64,000 nt of DNA from Verrucomicrobiota bacterium (lineage in GTDB: Bacteria > Verrucomicrobiota > Verrucomicrobiia > Opitutales > Opitutaceae), in NCBI GenBank assembly GCA_019136515.1, contig JAGVUB010000112.1, positions 62,001 to 126,000 of the forward strand, read 5' to 3'. Positions 46,676 through 59,498 of the stretch are shown in pieces. Each line of letters begins with the position of its first letter. The first letter of the stretch is position 1. A program made the position numbers and the translations under genes. Under the pieces are notes generated by a model, which had not been told where the DNA came from, did no database searches, and saw only the letters and a program-made list of their open reading frames with translations.

Positions 46676-47626
46676 ATGTCCACCTACGCCACCATCGAGA
46701 ACGTCGTCATCATCGGCACCGGCTGCGCCGGGCTCACCGCCGCGGTCTACACCGCCCGCGCCGGCCTCGCCCCGCTCGTCCTCGAGGGTTCGCAGCCCGG
46801 CGGCCAGTTGACCACGACCTCGGAGGTCGAGAACTTCCCCGGCTTCGAGCATGGGATCGATGGATACACTCTCACCGACACCATCCGCAAGCAGGCCGCC
46901 CGCTTCGGCGCGCGCTACGAGAGCGGGCTGATCCAGTCGGTCGACTTCTCCGGCCCGACCAAGATCCTCCGCACCGGCGAACGCGAGATCCGCGCCCGCG
47001 CCGTAATCATCGCCACCGGCGCCGCGCCGCGCATGATCGGCTTGCCCGAGGAGATGTCGTTCTTCGGCGGCAAGGGCGTCACGACCTGCGCGACCTGCGA
47101 CGGCGCGTTCTACCGCAACATGGATGTCGTGGTCGTCGGCGGTGGCGACTCGGCCTGCGAGGAGGCGTTGTTCCTCACTCGTTTCGCCTCGAAGGTCACC
47201 CTCATCCACCGCCGCGACGCCCTGCGCGCCTCGAAGATCATGCAGCAGCGCGTGCTCGAGCACCCGAAAATCAAGATGGCGTGGGACTCGGTCGTCGCCA
47301 CGATCTCGGGCGATGCGCAGGGCTTCGTCACCGGTATCAAGCTCAAGAACGTGAAGACCGGCGCCGTGACCGACCTGGCCTGTAAAGGCATCTTCGTCGC
47401 CATCGGCCACCAGCCCAACACCAAGCCCTTCGCCGGTGCCGTGAAGACCGACGAGAACGGCTATCTCGTGCCCGAGGTCGGCAGCCAGGTGCGCACTTCC
47501 GTCCCCGGAGTCTTCGTCGCTGGCGACTGCGCCGACCACGTGTACCGCCAAGCGATCACCGCCGCCGGCATGGGTTGCCAAGCCGCGATCGAGACCGAGC
47601 GCTGGCTGGCCGAGCACGGCAACTGA
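46676..47626 (+). CDS. trxB: thioredoxin-disulfide reductase
   Basis: A 316-residue TrxB. FAD is bound at [20 protein letters not shown] (GxGxxG with Cys), NADPH at [15 protein letters not shown], and the redox-active disulfide is CATCDG. The C-terminal FAD motif is [10 protein letters not shown]. It reduces thioredoxin with NADPH in the cytoplasm. The ATG at 46676 is the standard family start. A palindrome upstream and a terminator downstream mark a single-gene unit. Confidence 0.93.
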   Translation: MSTYATIENVVIIGTGCAGLTAAVYTARAGLAPLVLEGSQPGGQLTTTSEVENFPGFEHGIDGYTLTDTIRKQAARFGARYESGLIQSVDFSGPTKILRTGEREIRARAVIIATGAAPRMIGLPEEMSFFGGKGVTTCATCDGAFYRNMDVVVVGGGDSACEEALFLTRFASKVTLIHRRDALRASKIMQQRVLEHPKIKMAWDSVVATISGDAQGFVTGIKLKNVKTGAVTDLACKGIFVAIGHQPNTKPFAGAVKTDENGYLVPEVGSQVRTSVPGVFVAGDCADHVYRQAITAAGMGCQAAIETERWLAEHGN

Positions 47627-47656
47627 ATGCTTTTTCTCCCTAACAGTGATTAACTT

Positions 47657-47682
47657 AAGCGGCCGAACCGGCCGCTTTTTTT
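47657..47682 (+). terminator. terminator of trxB
   Basis: AAGCGGCCG and CGGCCGCTT form a 9-bp perfect stem with a three-base loop followed by seven T residues. Confidence 0.9.
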
Positions 47683-47762
47683 GCGCTTCTGCCGGAGCAC
47701 GCAAGGAAGGATGCCTTCAACTTTCGCGAATCTCACTGCTTGCTGGATTAAGTGCTGCTCAT

Positions 47763-47785
47763 GGATTTGGAATAATTCTAAATCC
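47763..47785. promoter_or_regulatory. Fur-box-like palindrome upstream of the fur-family gene
   Basis: GGATTTGGAAT, a central A, and ATTCTAAATCC: 10 of 11 positions pair. It is AT-rich in a GC-rich context and lies 54 bases before the start of the Fur-family gene. Likely an autoregulatory operator; it also stands ahead of the suf genes. Confidence 0.6.
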
Positions 47786-47838
47786 TTCTTGCAACTAAGT
47801 CCCAATCCAACTCCTTTGCGCCCCGCTCGACCGCGCCA

Positions 47839-48312
47839 ATGTCCACCGCCTCACCCAACTCCGAAGCGCTCAACCAGCGCCTTGCCCACAGCGGCCTCCG
47901 CGCCACGCCGCAGCGGGAGGTTGTTTACGAGGTCCTCTTGGAACGTCGCGATCACCCAACCGCCGACGAGCTCTTCGCCCGCGTGAAGGCCAAGATGCCC
48001 ACGATCTCGCTGGCGACCGTATACAACTGCCTCGAGGCCCTCGTTGAGTGCGACCTCGTCAAGCCGGTCAATTTCGAGCGCGAGCCCACCCGCTACTGCT
48101 CGAACCTCACCGAGCACGCCCACTTCATCGACTCCGCCACCGGCCAGATCATCGACATTGAGATGACCCCCGCCTACGTCGCCCGCCTGCGCGAAGCGCT
48201 TCCGCCGGGCTTCACGATGGAGGATGTCGAACTCAACTTCCGCGGCCGCGCCGCGCCGGAGTCTCTCCAGAAATCCGCGACAACCGCCAAACCCGGCCCC
48301 ATCCCTGCTTAG
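47839..48312 (+). CDS. Fur-family transcriptional regulator
   Basis: A 157-residue Fur-superfamily protein. The N-terminal winged helix is [20 protein letters not shown] with the recognition region [19 protein letters not shown], followed by a dimerisation domain with His-rich metal ligands ([18 protein letters not shown]). The two C-terminal CxxC pairs of many Fur proteins are absent. Whether it senses iron, peroxide or Fe-S status is unclear. It precedes sufCBD by 67 bases on the same strand, which suggests control of Fe-S assembly. Confidence 0.85.
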   Translation: MSTASPNSEALNQRLAHSGLRATPQREVVYEVLLERRDHPTADELFARVKAKMPTISLATVYNCLEALVECDLVKPVNFEREPTRYCSNLTEHAHFIDSATGQIIDIEMTPAYVARLREALPPGFTMEDVELNFRGRAAPESLQKSATTAKPGPIPA

Positions 48313-48379
48313 GTCACCGTCACCACCGACCACGGTCACCGGCTACCGTCCACTGCCCACCGCGCCTCCCCTTTCCATA

Positions 48380-49138
48380 ATGAACGCCCTCGAGATCAAA
48401 GACCTCCACGTTAACATCGGCGACAAGCCGATCGTCAAAGGCCTCAGCCTCACCGTCCCCAAAGGTGAAGTGCATGCCATCATGGGGCCCAACGGCACTG
48501 GCAAGAGCACGCTCTCGAAAGCCATCGCCGGCCACCCCGACTATGAGATCACCTCGGGCACCGTGCTGCTCGACGGCCGCAACATCCTCGAGATGGAGCC
48601 CGACGAGCGCGCCCGCGCCGGGCTCTTCCTCGCGTTCCAGTACCCGTGCGAGATCCCTGGCGTCTCCATCGCCAACTTCCTCCGCGCCGCCACCCAAGCA
48701 CGCCTGCCCGAGGGGGAAGAGATCGACGCCACCGCCTACTACAAGCGGCTCTACGCGAAGATGGACGGTCTCAAGATCGACCGGAAGTTCACCTCCCGTT
48801 CGGTCAACGAAGGCTTCTCCGGCGGCGAAAAGAAACGCTGCGAGATTCTCCAGATGGCGATGCTCGAACCGGCCTACTCCATCATGGACGAGACCGACTC
48901 CGGCCTCGACATCGACGCGCTCAAGATCGTCGCCGAAGGCGTCAACGCCCTGCGCGGCCCGAAGCTCGGCATCCTCCTGATCACCCACTACCAGCGCCTC
49001 CTCGACTACATCGTGCCGGACTTCGTCCACGTGATGTACGACGGCCGCATCGTGAAGAGCGGGGACAAGAACCTCGCCCTCGAACTCGAGGCCAAGGGCT
49101 ACGACTGGGTCAAGGAACTCGCCGCGCCCGCCAAGTAG
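48380..49138 (+). CDS. sufC: Fe-S cluster assembly ATPase SufC
   Basis: A 252-residue ABC-type ATPase. Walker A is GPNGTGKST, the signature FSGGEKKR, Walker [13 protein letters not shown], and the switch His lies in [13 protein letters not shown]. In the SufBCD scaffold, SufC binds SufB and SufD and drives cluster assembly with ATP. Followed by sufB after 66 bases. The ATG at 48380 gives the typical start ALEIKDLHV. Confidence 0.95.
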   Translation: MNALEIKDLHVNIGDKPIVKGLSLTVPKGEVHAIMGPNGTGKSTLSKAIAGHPDYEITSGTVLLDGRNILEMEPDERARAGLFLAFQYPCEIPGVSIANFLRAATQARLPEGEEIDATAYYKRLYAKMDGLKIDRKFTSRSVNEGFSGGEKKRCEILQMAMLEPAYSIMDETDSGLDIDALKIVAEGVNALRGPKLGILLITHYQRLLDYIVPDFVHVMYDGRIVKSGDKNLALELEAKGYDWVKELAAPAK

Positions 49139-49204
49139 GACCGGGCTCCGACCGGTCCCTCTGACTTCAACTTACCACTTCAACCTCCCACTTCCACCAG
49201 GGCC

Positions 49205-50656
49205 ATGAGTTCCATCTCCGAATCCGACGCCGTCGCTGTCCCGCCCGAGGACACCGCCAATCCCGTCACGGGCATCGACCAGACCGTCGGCGACTTCACC
49301 TACGACGTGAAGTACAACTTCGACGCCGGCACCGGTCTCAACGCCGCGACCATCGACTACATCAGCGCTGCCAAGAAGGAGGCGGAGTGGATCCGCGAGT
49401 TCCGCCACAAGGCGCTGAAGATCTTCGAGTCGAAGCCATTGCCCACCCACTGGGCATCCAAGGATCTCGAAAACATCGATTTCCAGAAGATCCGCTATTA
49501 CCTCGCCCAGGGCCAGAAGCCGAAGCGCTCGTGGGACGAGGTGCCCGACGACATCAAGAAGACCTTCGAACGCCTCGGCATCCCCGAGCAGGAGCGTAAG
49601 TTCCTCGCCGGCGTCGAGGCCCAGTTCGACTCCGAGGCCGCGTACTCGAACATCAAGTCCGCCGTCGAGAAGCAGGGCGTGATCTTCATGAACTCGACGC
49701 AGGCCCTGCGCGAGCACCCGGAGATCTTCCGCAAGTGGTTCGGCAAGGTCATCCCGACCGCCGACAATAAGTTCTCCGCGCTCAACAGCGCGGTGTTCTC
49801 CGGCGGCTCCTTCATCTACGTGCCGCCCGGGATCAAAGTCTCGCATCCGCTTCAGGCTTACTTCCGCATCAACGCCGAGAACTTCGGCCAGTTCGAGCGC
49901 ACCCTCATCATCGTCGATGAAGGCAGCGAGGTGACCTATATGGAAGGCTGCACCGCCCCGAAGTTCACCACCTCCACGCTCCACTCCGCGGTCGTCGAGC
50001 TGGTCGCGCTCAAGAACGCGAAGATCCAGTACATCACCGTCCAGAACTGGGCGCCCAACGTCTTCAACCTCGTCACCAAGCGAGGCCTCGCGATGGAAGG
50101 CGCCGAGATCAAATGGATCGACTGCAACATCGGTTCCCGCCTCACCATCAAGTACCCGGGCGTGGTCCTGAAGGGCGAAGGCGCCCGCGGCGAGGTCATC
50201 TCGATCGCGCTCGCCAACGACGGCCAGCACCAGGACACCGGCGCGAAGATGATCCACGCGGCCGACAACACCACCTCCACGATCATCTCCAAGTCCATCT
50301 CCGTCGGCGAAGGCCGTGCCACCTACCGAGGCGTCGTCCATATGCCGAAGGGCCTGAAGGGCTGCAAAAACAACACCGAGTGCGACGCGCTGCTGATCAA
50401 CACCAACAGCCGCACCGACACGTATCCGGCCATCACCGTCAAGGGTGGCGACAACTTCACCCAGCACGAGGCGAGCGTCTCGAAGGTCAGCGAGGAGCAG
50501 ATCTTCTACATGCAGCAGCGCGGCCTGACCGAGGCCGAGGCGATGAGCCTCGCCGTTAACGGCTTCGTCAACGACCTCGTGCGCCAGTTCCCGATGGAGT
50601 ACTCCGTCGAGCTCAAGCGCCTCATCGACCTCGAAATGGAAGGCTCGGTCGGCTGA
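49205..50656 (+). CDS. sufB: Fe-S cluster scaffold protein SufB
   Basis: A 483-residue SufB of normal length. Recognisable stretches are [20 protein letters not shown] at the N-terminus, [52 protein letters not shown] and the C-terminal [20 protein letters not shown]. The core beta-helix carries conserved Cys and Glu residues for cluster building; Cys in [10 protein letters not shown] is seen. Works with SufC and SufD. SufD follows after 38 bases. Confidence 0.95.
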   Translation: MSSISESDAVAVPPEDTANPVTGIDQTVGDFTYDVKYNFDAGTGLNAATIDYISAAKKEAEWIREFRHKALKIFESKPLPTHWASKDLENIDFQKIRYYLAQGQKPKRSWDEVPDDIKKTFERLGIPEQERKFLAGVEAQFDSEAAYSNIKSAVEKQGVIFMNSTQALREHPEIFRKWFGKVIPTADNKFSALNSAVFSGGSFIYVPPGIKVSHPLQAYFRINAENFGQFERTLIIVDEGSEVTYMEGCTAPKFTTSTLHSAVVELVALKNAKIQYITVQNWAPNVFNLVTKRGLAMEGAEIKWIDCNIGSRLTIKYPGVVLKGEGARGEVISIALANDGQHQDTGAKMIHAADNTTSTIISKSISVGEGRATYRGVVHMPKGLKGCKNNTECDALLINTNSRTDTYPAITVKGGDNFTQHEASVSKVSEEQIFYMQQRGLTEAEAMSLAVNGFVNDLVRQFPMEYSVELKRLIDLEMEGSVG

Positions 50657-50694
50657 CGCCGGCGCCACGGAAATACCAACCCGCACCACACCCG

Positions 50695-52041
50695 ATGTCT
50701 TCTTCCTCTTCCGCTCCCGTCGTCGTCACCGCCGAGCCGCCGCTCGTCGCGCCCGCCGCCTTCGACTCCGTCGCCGCCTCGCTGGGCCGTTTCCCCGCCT
50801 GGTGGGCCGAGCTCAAACGCAAGGCCTGGGCGCACTACCTCGAGCTCCCGCTGCCCAAGCGCACCGACGAACTTTGGCGCTTCTCCAGCATCCAGGGCTT
50901 CCGCCTCGCCGAGCCGTTCACCCGCGCCAACCCGGCCTCCGAAGAAATCGTATCCGCCCTGCGGATCCGCTCCAACCTCGTCACCGAGAAGGCCGCGCAG
51001 GCCGTCTACGTGAACGAGGTCCGCGTCGCGCAGGACGCGTTGCCCGAGAAGCTGACCAAGGCCGGCGTCATCTTCGACTCCATCGAGAACGCCGTGCTCC
51101 ATCACCCCGGCTTGATCCAGGCGCACTTCATGGCGCAGGACTCGCGCCTCGGCTCCGAGAAGCTCACCGCGCTCCACCGCGCGCTCACCACCGGCGGCGC
51201 GTTCATCTATGTGCCGAAGGGGGTCGAGATCGAGCAGCCGCTCGTCGTCTACCACTGGGCCGCCGGCGGTCGCACCGCCGTCTTCCCGCACACCCTGGTC
51301 GTCGCCGAGGACAACGCCAAGGTCACCGTCGTCGAGTTCCGCCAGTCCGCCAGCGAGACCGACACGACCTTCGCCGCCGGCGTCAACGACCTCTACGCCG
51401 GCCCCGGTGCGCAGGTCACCTACATCTCCGCCCAGCGCTGGAGCCGCAGCTCGCTCGGTTTCCAAGGCAACGAAACCGTCGTGCAGCGCGACGGCCGCGT
51501 GCAGTCGCTCGGCCTCCAGCTCGGTGGCCGCCAGGTCCGCACTGAGAGCCACAGCCGTCTCCAAGGTCCGGGTTCGAACAGCCAGATGCTCTCGCTCGCC
51601 GTCGCTCACGGCGACCAGGAGTTCGACCAGCGTACGCTCCAGACCCACCAGTCGCCGCACACCGCCTCCGACCTGCTCTACAAGAACGCCCTCTTCGACC
51701 AGGCGCGCACGATCTTCTCCGGCCTGATCGTCGTCGATCCCGGTGCCCAGAAGACGGATGCATACCAGAGCAACCGCAACCTGCTCTGCTCGCCCGACGC
51801 CGAGGCCAACTCGCTGCCCGGCCTGGAGATCGAGGCCAACGATGTGCGCTGCACGCACGGCGCCACCAACGGCAAGATCGACGACGAGCAGCTCTTCTAC
51901 ATGGCCGCCCGCGGCATCTCCAAGCCCGTGGCCGAGGAACTGCTGGTGTTCGGTTTCTTCGAGGAAGTGCTCAACAAGCTTGAGAACGAGCACCTCCACG
52001 CCGTCCTCCGCGACCTCATTCAGGCCAAGTTCAAAAAGTAG
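50695..52041 (+). CDS. sufD: Fe-S cluster assembly protein SufD
   Basis: A 448-residue SufD, the SufB paralogue in the SufBC2D complex. The N-terminus has LGRFPAWWAELKRKAW and WRFSSIQGF. The beta-helix part includes GGAFIYVPKGVEIEQPLVVY, and the C-terminal part DVRCTHGATNGKIDDEQLFY, then MAARGISKPVAEELLVFGF, which is the conserved SufBD end with His. No SufS desulfurase or SufU follows; sulfur must be supplied from elsewhere in the genome. Confidence 0.93.
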   Translation: MSSSSSAPVVVTAEPPLVAPAAFDSVAASLGRFPAWWAELKRKAWAHYLELPLPKRTDELWRFSSIQGFRLAEPFTRANPASEEIVSALRIRSNLVTEKAAQAVYVNEVRVAQDALPEKLTKAGVIFDSIENAVLHHPGLIQAHFMAQDSRLGSEKLTALHRALTTGGAFIYVPKGVEIEQPLVVYHWAAGGRTAVFPHTLVVAEDNAKVTVVEFRQSASETDTTFAAGVNDLYAGPGAQVTYISAQRWSRSSLGFQGNETVVQRDGRVQSLGLQLGGRQVRTESHSRLQGPGSNSQMLSLAVAHGDQEFDQRTLQTHQSPHTASDLLYKNALFDQARTIFSGLIVVDPGAQKTDAYQSNRNLLCSPDAEANSLPGLEIEANDVRCTHGATNGKIDDEQLFYMAARGISKPVAEELLVFGFFEEVLNKLENEHLHAVLRDLIQAKFKK

Positions 52042-52061
52042 TAGCGAGGAGTGAGGAGCGG

Positions 52062-52148
52062 GTAGCGAGTAGACCCAATCCAACTGGGTACATTCGCATC
52101 GCCTGCCCCCCTCCACTCTCCGCTGGCCTCCTCCTCTCTACTCGCTAC
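52062..52148. repeat. inverted repeat of GTAGCGAGTAG-type units after sufD
   Basis: GTAGCGAGTAG (52062-52072) and CTACTCGCTAC (52138-52148) are perfect 11-bp reverse complements. Further partial copies (GTAGCGAGGAGTGAG, CTACTCACTACTT) flank them in the 124-base sufD-sufT gap. No T run. Possibly a small extragenic repeat family. Confidence 0.45.
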
Positions 52149-52165
52149 TCACTACTTCCTCCGCC

Positions 52166-52717
52166 ATGTCCAACGACCGCAACCGCACCCTCACCCGTGA
52201 AGTCGAAGCCGTGATGGTTCCCTACGGGAACAAGTTCGTCATACCCGCCGGCGGGAAGGTCTCCCTCATGCAGACTCTCGGCGGCAGCTTCACGATCATG
52301 GGCGACTTCGGCATGGCCCGCCTCGACGGCCAATACGCCGACGCCATCGGCGAGCAGTCGCAGGCCAACAGCCTCGCCGGCGCCGCCACCGGCGCCGACG
52401 GCGCGCCCGACCAGGAGCTCCTCTGGAACCAGCTCCGCGGCGTCTACGACCCCGAGATCCCGGTGAACATCGTCGACCTCGGCCTCGTCTACTCGCTCGA
52501 CGTCGCCAAGCGCGAACAGGGCGGCCACAAGGTCGACGTCGCCATGACACTCACAGCTCCCGGTTGCGGCATGGGCCCGGCGATCGCGGAGGATGCGAAG
52601 TCAAAGCTCATGATGGTCCCCGGTGTCGACGAAGCCGATGTGCGCATCGTCTGGGAGCCGGTTTGGAACCAGAACATGATCTCCGAAGAGGGAAAGATGA
52701 AGCTCGGACTTGTCTGA
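52166..52717 (+). CDS. sufT: SufT-like Fe-S assembly protein (MIP18/DUF59 domain)
   Basis: A 183-residue protein with the SufT layout. An N-terminal extension of about 85 residues (VMVPYGNKFVIPAGGKVSLM, GGSFTIMGDFGMARLDG) is followed by a MIP18/DUF59 domain (DPEIPVNIVDLGLVYSLDVA, TLTAPGCGMGPAIAEDAK with the conserved Cys). Family members help mature Fe-S proteins, notably lipoate- and aconitase-dependent ones under high demand. Same strand as sufD, 124 bases downstream. Confidence 0.85.
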   Translation: MSNDRNRTLTREVEAVMVPYGNKFVIPAGGKVSLMQTLGGSFTIMGDFGMARLDGQYADAIGEQSQANSLAGAATGADGAPDQELLWNQLRGVYDPEIPVNIVDLGLVYSLDVAKREQGGHKVDVAMTLTAPGCGMGPAIAEDAKSKLMMVPGVDEADVRIVWEPVWNQNMISEEGKMKLGLV

Positions 52718-52848
52718 TCCTGTGGACCTGAAGCCGACTTTCGGAGCTGATAGGCAAGTTCCGGGCCTGGTCCGGTTTTGGCTCTTGGGTTGCTGACTCC
52801 CTGTATGCAAACAGACCATGTTTCTGCGTGCATGGTCGAGCTCGGGGC

Positions 52849-53367
52849 TCAGCCTTGGTCCACCCGGGTCTTTAGGAACGCCAAAACATCCTGAAACTTC
52901 CCCTGGTTACCTGCATCGGCGCTCACGAGGTTCTCATGAGCCTCCAGCACCATCCGCGCGTTCTCAAGTTCGTCGCGAGGAGCGGTGCAAACGAGCGCCT
53001 GAGCGGCGTTGCGTTCGGCCGCAGGACCGTTGTCGCCGGTATCCACCACCAGCAGGCGGTGTAATCCGAGGTTGCGCAGCAGTTCGAGATTACGGGTGCC
53101 GACCCGCGACACGATGAGCGAGCCCGGCGGTTCGAGTTTGCGCAGCTCAAGCGCCGCGCCCGCCAAGACCCCGAGGAAGGTGCTGTCCATGCTCGCACAT
53201 TGGCGGAAATCGACGACGAATCTCGTCTTTCCCTGCCGGATCATCTCGGCGAAGAAGTCGCGCAAGCATCCACAGTTCATGAACGAGGCTCTCCCGTCGA
53301 TCTTGATGACGACGGGGCTGGCGAAGGTATCCACCAGGAACACGGGATTGGCTGTGGATTCCGGCAT
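52849..53367 (-). CDS. STAS-domain protein (anti-sigma-factor antagonist-like)
   Basis: A 172-residue protein. Residues 10-115 form a STAS domain with the phospho-acceptor Ser in SMDSTFLGVLAGA, preceded by RFVVDFRQC. The C-terminal 50 residues are helical and not conserved. STAS proteins of this type are switched by a serine kinase and bind anti-sigma factors or other partners; no partner gene is adjacent. It converges on sufT from the other strand. Confidence 0.78.
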   Translation of the reverse strand: MPESTANPVFLVDTFASPVVIKIDGRASFMNCGCLRDFFAEMIRQGKTRFVVDFRQCASMDSTFLGVLAGAALELRKLEPPGSLIVSRVGTRNLELLRNLGLHRLLVVDTGDNGPAAERNAAQALVCTAPRDELENARMVLEAHENLVSADAGNQGKFQDVLAFLKTRVDQG

Positions 53368-53429
53368 AGGAGGGCGAGCAGAGGGAGATGCTACGGAGGT
53401 GGAGGCGGGACGGTCGGCTAGATCGGGTG

Positions 53430-56122
<2,693 letters not shown>

Positions 56123-56194
56123 GAAAACGGTGGTGATGGGTGTGTAACGACAGAGGCGGCCGGCGACGGGTAGCGGGAAGGTTGCCAGAAACGC

Positions 56195-56668
56195 CTACTT
56201 CGCCAGCGCTGCCTTCACGGCCTCGAAGTTCGGCAGATCCTTCGGGGTGGGCGTCTGCTCGGCGTACTTGATCACGCCGTCCTTACCGATCACGAACGCC
56301 GCACGGGCCGAGGTGTCGCCCACGCCCGCGAGGTTCGGGAAGAGCACGTCGTAGGCCTGGGTCACCGTCTTGTTCAGGTCGGAGACGAGGGTGAGCTTGA
56401 TGAAATTCTTCTGCGCCCAAGCCTCCTGCGCGAACGGGCTGTCGACGCTGATCGCGATCACGTCGGCGCCGAGCTTCTCGTAGTCGCCCAACCCGCCGCT
56501 CTGGTCGCACATCTCCTGCGTGCAGACGCCGGTGAACGCCAGCGGGAAGAAGAGCAACACGGTCTGCTTCTTGCCGAAATTTTCGCTCAGCTTCACATCC
56601 ATCAGGCCGTCGGCCGTCTTGGATTTGAGGGTGAAATCAGGCGCCTTGCTTCCGACTTTGAGTGCCAT
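56195..56668 (-). CDS. peroxiredoxin (AhpE/BCP-type)
   Basis: A 157-residue peroxiredoxin. The peroxidatic Cys49 and a second Cys54 lie in FPLAFTGVCTQEMCDQSGGL; five-residue spacing matches atypical 2-Cys BCP-type enzymes. It reduces hydroperoxides with thiol donors, plausibly via thioredoxin (trxB is in the window). I use the ATG at 56668, giving the standard start LKVGSKAPDFTLKS. It is divergent from tyrS. Confidence 0.88.
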   Translation of the reverse strand: MALKVGSKAPDFTLKSKTADGLMDVKLSENFGKKQTVLLFFPLAFTGVCTQEMCDQSGGLGDYEKLGADVIAISVDSPFAQEAWAQKNFIKLTLVSDLNKTVTQAYDVLFPNLAGVGDTSARAAFVIGKDGVIKYAEQTPTPKDLPNFEAVKAALAK

Positions 56669-56827
56669 GGTAGTAGGTGTTTCGGATTCGATTTCTGGAG
56701 TGGATTCCACGGGGCTACGCCCCGGGAAATTGGAGCCGGCACCGTAGGCGCCACCGCAAACGCGACACAAACCAAAATTCCCCTTGTCCGCCCCCGGCGC
56801 GAACGCGACCATCCGCCCCCTTTCCCT

Positions 56828-58105
56828 ATGAATATCCTCGAAGACCTACGCGCGCGTGGACTGGTGGCGGACTGCACCGACTGGGACGGCCTCTCGGCCC
56901 GTCTCGCCCAAAAGCCCGTCGCGCTGTATTGCGGCTTCGATCCCACCGGCGACAGCCTCCACGTGGGCCACCTCATGGGGCAGATCACGATGCGCCGCTT
57001 CCAACTCGCCGGCCACCACCCCATCGTGCTCGCCGGCGGCGCCACCGGCATGATCGGCGACCCCTCCGGCAAATCCGCCGAGCGCAACCTCCTCACCCGC
57101 GAGCAACTCGCCCACAACGTCTCCAGCATCAAGCGCCAGCTCTCGCGCCTGCTCGACTTCGACTGCGCCGGCAACCCCGCCCGCCTCGTCGACAACGCCG
57201 ACTGGACCCTCCCGATCTCCTTCTTGGATTTCCTGCGCGACGTCGGAAAGCACTTCTCGGTGAACATGATGGTCGCCAAGGACAGCGTGCGTTCCCGCAT
57301 GGAAGGCGACACCGGCATCTCCTACACCGAGTTCAGCTACATGCTCCTGCAGGCGCACGACTTCTACCACCTGCGCCGCACCTGCGACTGCGAGCTTCAG
57401 ATCGGCGGCTCCGACCAGTGGGGCAACCTCACCGCCGGCACCGACCTCATCCGCAAGAAACTCGGCGTGCCCGCCTGGGGCCTCACCTTCCCGCTCATCA
57501 CCAAGAGTGACGGCACCAAGTTCGGCAAGACCGAGGGCGGCGCCGTCTGGCTCGACCCGCAGAAGACCAGCCCGTATCGCTTCTACCAGTTCTTCGTGAA
57601 CACCGAGGACGCCATGGTCGTCCAGTATCTCCACAAGTTCACCCTGCTCCCGCTCGACCAGATCGCCACGCTCGCCGCCGAGTTCGCCGCCAACCCCGGC
57701 GCCCGCTCCGCCCAGAAGGCCCTCGCCCGCGAGGTCACCGCCCTCGTCCACGGCCAGTCCGCGGCCGACGACGCCATTCGCGCCAGCGAGATCATGTTCG
57801 GCGGCGGGCTCGAGGGCATCTCCGAGGCTCTCTTTGCCGACGTCGTCGCCGAACTCCCGACCAAGCCGGTCGAAAAATCCAAGCTCGAAGGCTCCGGTCT
57901 CGCGCTTACCGAGGCGCTCGTGCTCGCCGGGCTCACCAATTCAAAAGGCCAGGCGCGCAAGGACATCGAGGCTGGCGGCGTGTACCTGAACAACGTTCGC
58001 GTCACCGACATCGCCCGCGGCGTCACCACGAACGACCTGCTCTTCGGCAAGCACATCCTGCTGCGTAAGGGAAAACGCACCTACGCCGTCCTCAGCGCCC
58101 GCTGA
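56828..58105 (+). CDS. tyrS: tyrosine--tRNA ligase
   Basis: A 425-residue class I aminoacyl-tRNA synthetase. The HIGH-type motif is HVGHLMGQ, the tyrosine site is GFDPTGDSLHVGH, and the KMSKS-type loop is KFGKTEGGAVWLD. A C-terminal S4 RNA-binding domain begins about residue 355 (ALTEALVLAGLTNSKGQARK). The length is normal. No T-box or other leader is visible in the 159 bases before it. Confidence 0.94.
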   Translation: MNILEDLRARGLVADCTDWDGLSARLAQKPVALYCGFDPTGDSLHVGHLMGQITMRRFQLAGHHPIVLAGGATGMIGDPSGKSAERNLLTREQLAHNVSSIKRQLSRLLDFDCAGNPARLVDNADWTLPISFLDFLRDVGKHFSVNMMVAKDSVRSRMEGDTGISYTEFSYMLLQAHDFYHLRRTCDCELQIGGSDQWGNLTAGTDLIRKKLGVPAWGLTFPLITKSDGTKFGKTEGGAVWLDPQKTSPYRFYQFFVNTEDAMVVQYLHKFTLLPLDQIATLAAEFAANPGARSAQKALAREVTALVHGQSAADDAIRASEIMFGGGLEGISEALFADVVAELPTKPVEKSKLEGSGLALTEALVLAGLTNSKGQARKDIEAGGVYLNNVRVTDIARGVTTNDLLFGKHILLRKGKRTYAVLSAR

Positions 58106-58254
58106 GCGCCCCGCGCCGTCCCACACCGTCGCCGGCTCCACAAGACGGGGCCGGCCTGCCGAAGCTCCTCGCGAGCCGGAGGCTCTTGCTCCCTCCGGGA
58201 CGGAAGGGTTTCTCCGCGCTTGGTGGCCATCTCCGGCGCGCTCAAGGTGCGGCG

Positions 58255-59400
58255 TCAGCGGCGGTCTACCCGCCAGAACAGCCACAAGCCCAGGCCAGCG
58301 AAGGCCAGGCACGGCGTCCACACCAGCAGCTCCGGATGCAGCTCCGGTCGCTTCTGCGACCAGTCGATGACCATCTGGAAGAAAAGGTATCCGAGTGCCA
58401 ATACCACGGCCAAACCGAGATTGGCGGAGGTCTCCTTGCGCTGCATCTTGATGCCGAGCGGCACGCCGATCAGGGCGAAGGCGAGCACGCCGAACGCCAG
58501 CGATACCTGCTTCTGCATCGTGTACTGGATCTGGGTGATCCGCACGCTTTGCTCGCGCTCCGGCAGGCCGCCCGGGTTGGCTCTCGCCTCCGCCAGTTCC
58601 GCCCACAACTCGCGAAAGGTCCGCAGCGAGAGCTTGCGCCGATAGGTGCCTTTGCCGACCAGCTCCTCAAGTGGCAGCGGGATGCGTTGCCACTCGCTAA
58701 AGACCGAGACGTAGGGATTCTTCGAGAAGTCTCCGGGATCATCCTGGTTGCGCACCTCGGCCACCCCGTTGCGCGGGGTGATCAGCAGCCGACTGTTCTC
58801 CTCGTCGAACTCCACCGTCCCCGTCTCCGAGCGGAGGTAGATCTTCACCCGGTTCTGCCCGTCCAGATACCAGACCGACAAATCCCGCACGCTCGTGCCG
58901 TCCTTCTCCGCCACGTAGATCACGTATCCCGGGAAAGTTCGGACAAACTCCCGCGGCACGATAAAGCTGAGCGGGTTGACCCGCGCCGCATCCGCCCGAA
59001 TGAGGTTGATCGCACTGCGCGCCCGCGGACTCACCTCGCAGTTGAACCACAACGACAACCCCGTGCCCAGCACCGCCAGCACGAAGATCGGCCGTGCGAT
59101 CCGCGCCAAGCCCCACCCGGCCGCCCGCATCGCCGTGATTTCCTGCTGCGCCGACAGCCGCCCGAGCACGAGCAGGATGCCGGTGAGCACGCCCAGCGGC
59201 AACGCGAACGCCACCACATAGGGCAGCAACATCCACGTGAGCCGCAGGAACGTCTCCACGTCGATCTGCTCCGAGGCGAAAGCCTTCAGCAGATCCTTCA
59301 CCACGTTGCCCACCAGCAGCACGAAAGCGCATATCCCCACCGCCGCCAGCGAGGCGAACAGCACGTTGCGGAAGATATAGCGATCAAGGGTCGTGGTCAC
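58255..59400 (-). CDS. LptF/LptG-family LPS export permease
   Basis: A 381-residue YjgP/YjgQ-type permease with three membrane helices at each end (for example LFASLAAVGICAFVLLVGNV and LAFGVLAFALIGVPLGIKMQ) around a periplasmic beta-jellyroll (LVWYLDGQNRVKIYL-like). With LptB and its partner it extracts lipopolysaccharide from the inner membrane. LptG rather than LptF cannot be settled from one gene. The start is the GTG at 59400 (TTTLDRYIFRNVLFA); an upstream extension has no homology. It is divergent from rlmN. Confidence 0.85.
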   Translation of the reverse strand: MTTTLDRYIFRNVLFASLAAVGICAFVLLVGNVVKDLLKAFASEQIDVETFLRLTWMLLPYVVAFALPLGVLTGILLVLGRLSAQQEITAMRAAGWGLARIARPIFVLAVLGTGLSLWFNCEVSPRARSAINLIRADAARVNPLSFIVPREFVRTFPGYVIYVAEKDGTSVRDLSVWYLDGQNRVKIYLRSETGTVEFDEENSRLLITPRNGVAEVRNQDDPGDFSKNPYVSVFSEWQRIPLPLEELVGKGTYRRKLSLRTFRELWAELAEARANPGGLPEREQSVRITQIQYTMQKQVSLAFGVLAFALIGVPLGIKMQRKETSANLGLAVVLALGYLFFQMVIDWSQKRPELHPELLVWTPCLAFAGLGLWLFWRVDRR

Positions 59401-59498
59401 TCGGGGACTTGATTGCGGGCAAGCTTGCGGGCTGGCAAACCATCTGTTCGCTGCTCGCTGGCATCGCACGCGACGCCCCCTCCGACCGCCCCGCCACC

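Noticed and set aside
49172-52116. Long minus-strand frames opposite sufB and sufD
   Set aside because: Shadows caused by strong third-position GC bias; SufB and SufD are unmistakable on the plus strand.
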